A DNA stretch of 32,676 nt from Acholeplasma laidlawii. GTDB lineage: Bacteria; Bacillota_I; Bacilli_A; Acholeplasmatales; Acholeplasmataceae. Both the position numbers and the translations under genes were made by a program. Of the stretch, positions 31,922 to 32,676 are shown in pieces; positions within the stretch are counted from its first letter, which is position 1; each line of letters begins with the position of its first letter. A model generated the notes under the pieces. It was not told where the DNA came from and made no database searches. It saw nothing but the letters and a program-made list of their open reading frames with translations. Where the stretch lies: assembly GCF_015709225.1 (NCBI RefSeq), contig NZ_JADNRS010000012.1, positions 1 through 32,676 on the forward strand, given 5' to 3'.

Positions 31922-32614
31922 TTATATACCATCCGTTGTAATATAATCTATGCCTAATTTTGCTAAATTTTCCATTAGAACCTTATCATTTACTGTCCAA
32001 GTACTAATTTTTATATTATATTTATGAAGTAAATTAATTAAGTCCTTAGTTACCTGGCTATGATGAATAGATAGATCAAATCGATTTTTAATTAAAAAAT
32101 CAAAGATTTCATCATCAAATTTATCTGTTAATAGTTGAACCAGACAGTTTTTTAAAATGGATCTTAATTGAAGTAGATTTTCTCGATGAAAAGAAATGAA
32201 AATGACATGATCTAAATAATCATGTGTGTCAATCTTTTCGATAATGAATTTAATTTGATCTAGTGTAAATTCAGCTTTTAATTCAATGATTGCTTCTTTT
32301 TGAAAGGTTTTACAAATATCAATATATGTATCAAGTAAAGGTATTTTATACGTATCTTTAAGTTTGAGCGCCTTGATTACTTCATAAGTAGTCTCATTAA
32401 TATTTAAATCGATATTTGCAAGTCTTAGTAGATTATGATCATGATGTATGATAGCTACTTGATCAAGTGTTAAATGAATATCCGTTTCAATGCCAAAAAA
32501 GGGGAGTTTTGAAGCCTTTTTAAAGCCTTCTAGGGTATTTTCTAACACTTTTGAGGGAAGTCCTCTATGTGCAATAAATTTAGTTTTGGGGTATTTTTTT
32601 ATCATTGTTTTCAT
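31922..32614 (-). CDS. Glycerophosphodiester phosphodiesterase
   Basis: GDPD-family enzyme that splits glycerophosphodiesters (deacylated phospholipids) into glycerol-3-phosphate and an alcohol. FIAHRGLPS, ENTLEGF, FGIETDIHLTLDQ and AIIHHDHNL give the catalytic His (H16 from the chosen start), metal ligands Glu43 and Asp45, and the second His (H58). IKISTWTVND and the final DYITTDGI are also typical. No signal peptide, so it is cytoplasmic. I use ATG 32614 (230 residues); ATG 32605 and an in-frame TTG 32632 are alternatives. There is no Shine-Dalgarno sequence before any of these, and a TATAAT sits 6 nt before the chosen ATG. Confidence 0.9.
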   Translation of the reverse strand: MKTMIKKYPKTKFIAHRGLPSKVLENTLEGFKKASKLPFFGIETDIHLTLDQVAIIHHDHNLLRLANIDLNINETTYEVIKALKLKDTYKIPLLDTYIDICKTFQKEAIIELKAEFTLDQIKFIIEKIDTHDYLDHVIFISFHRENLLQLRSILKNCLVQLLTDKFDDEIFDFLIKNRFDLSIHHSQVTKDLINLLHKYNIKISTWTVNDKVLMENLAKLGIDYITTDGI

Positions 32615-32619
32615 ATCTA

Positions 32620-32626
32620 TATTATA
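32620..32626 (-). promoter_or_regulatory. -10 box directly before the GDPD gene
   Basis: Minus strand TATAAT lies 6 nt before the ATG at 32614. If used, transcription would begin at or next to the start codon. The -35 is weak. Confidence 0.4.
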
Positions 32627-32650
32627 CGACAAATGAATAAATAAAACATA

Positions 32651-32676
32651 AAAAATAAGGTTACCACTCTACTGGT
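32651..32676 (-). terminator. Partial terminator at the window edge
   Basis: GGTTACCA (32659-32666), a 6-base spacer and TGGT (32673-32676) look like a hairpin cut by the window end. Read on the minus strand it is followed by TTATTTTTT, as for a terminator of a minus-strand gene just outside the window. Confidence 0.4.

Noticed and set aside
1-32676. CRISPR array, insertion sequence, prophage or defence island
   Set aside because: No spaced direct repeats, transposase, integrase or defence genes were seen; all genes are core functions or small unknowns.

Overview
The window is a stretch of chromosome from a low-GC, AT-rich bacterium related to the Firmicutes, most likely an Acholeplasma (A. 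laidlawii-like mollicute). TGA is used as a normal stop codon (for example at 1579-1581, 13523-13525, 15865-15867 and 18830-18832), which argues against the Mycoplasma/Spiroplasma code. Bacillus-type genes abound (rnjA, recU, rnhC, mutS2, darA, a class B rnpB, a T-box), and the block apt-rel-dtd-hisS-aspS keeps an order known from Bacillus. I see no insertion sequence, prophage, CRISPR array, tRNA or rRNA. This is core genome.

Layout. 1-2440: an unknown polytopic membrane protein translationally coupled to galU. 2458-2650: a short transcription unit for a rod-shaped non-coding RNA that resembles 6S RNA. 2684-3721: an M42 peptidase relative whose catalytic residues are mostly lost. 3767-5577: a minus-strand operon of an unknown 124-residue protein, NfeD and an SPFH protein. 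5650-6454: a TPP riboswitch with an attenuator controlling the thiamine transporter gene thiT. 6446-7009: recU. 7158-8846: rnjA. 8857-10622: a minus-strand pair, rarA and a DJ-1/PfpI protein. 10736-15044: apt, rel, dtd and an AI-2E-type permease. 15050-22513: a T-box leader followed by a tight run of ten genes, GNAT-hisS-aspS-msrA-dCMP deaminase-PDZ/Lon-type protease-small membrane protein-lspA-rluD, most of them overlapping or nearly touching. 22505-23362: rnhC on the minus strand. 23422-31007: mutS2, trxA, truB, ribF, darA, rpsO and pnp, mostly as short units with their own promoters. 31155-32614: a small membrane protein, rnpB and a minus-strand glycerophosphodiester phosphodiesterase.

The genes mainly serve RNA metabolism and translation: RNase J, PNPase, RNase P RNA, TruB, RluD, HisRS, AspRS, S15 and D-aminoacyl-tRNA deacylase. 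DNA repair is represented by RecU, RarA, MutS2 and RNase HIII, nucleotide signalling by the bifunctional (p)ppGpp enzyme Rel and the c-di-AMP receptor DarA, and cofactor supply by ThiT and RibF. RNA-based control is prominent: TPP riboswitch, T-box, a probable S15 leader and the 6S-like RNA. Promoters are unusually easy to read: several have a near-consensus -35/17 bp/-10 and others a TGN-TATAAT extended -10.

I did not find a clearly new multi-gene system. The items most worth following up are the rod RNA at 2490-2650, the inactive-looking M42 protein, the SPFH/NfeD operon with its unknown first gene, and the T-box operon that begins with an acetyltransferase.
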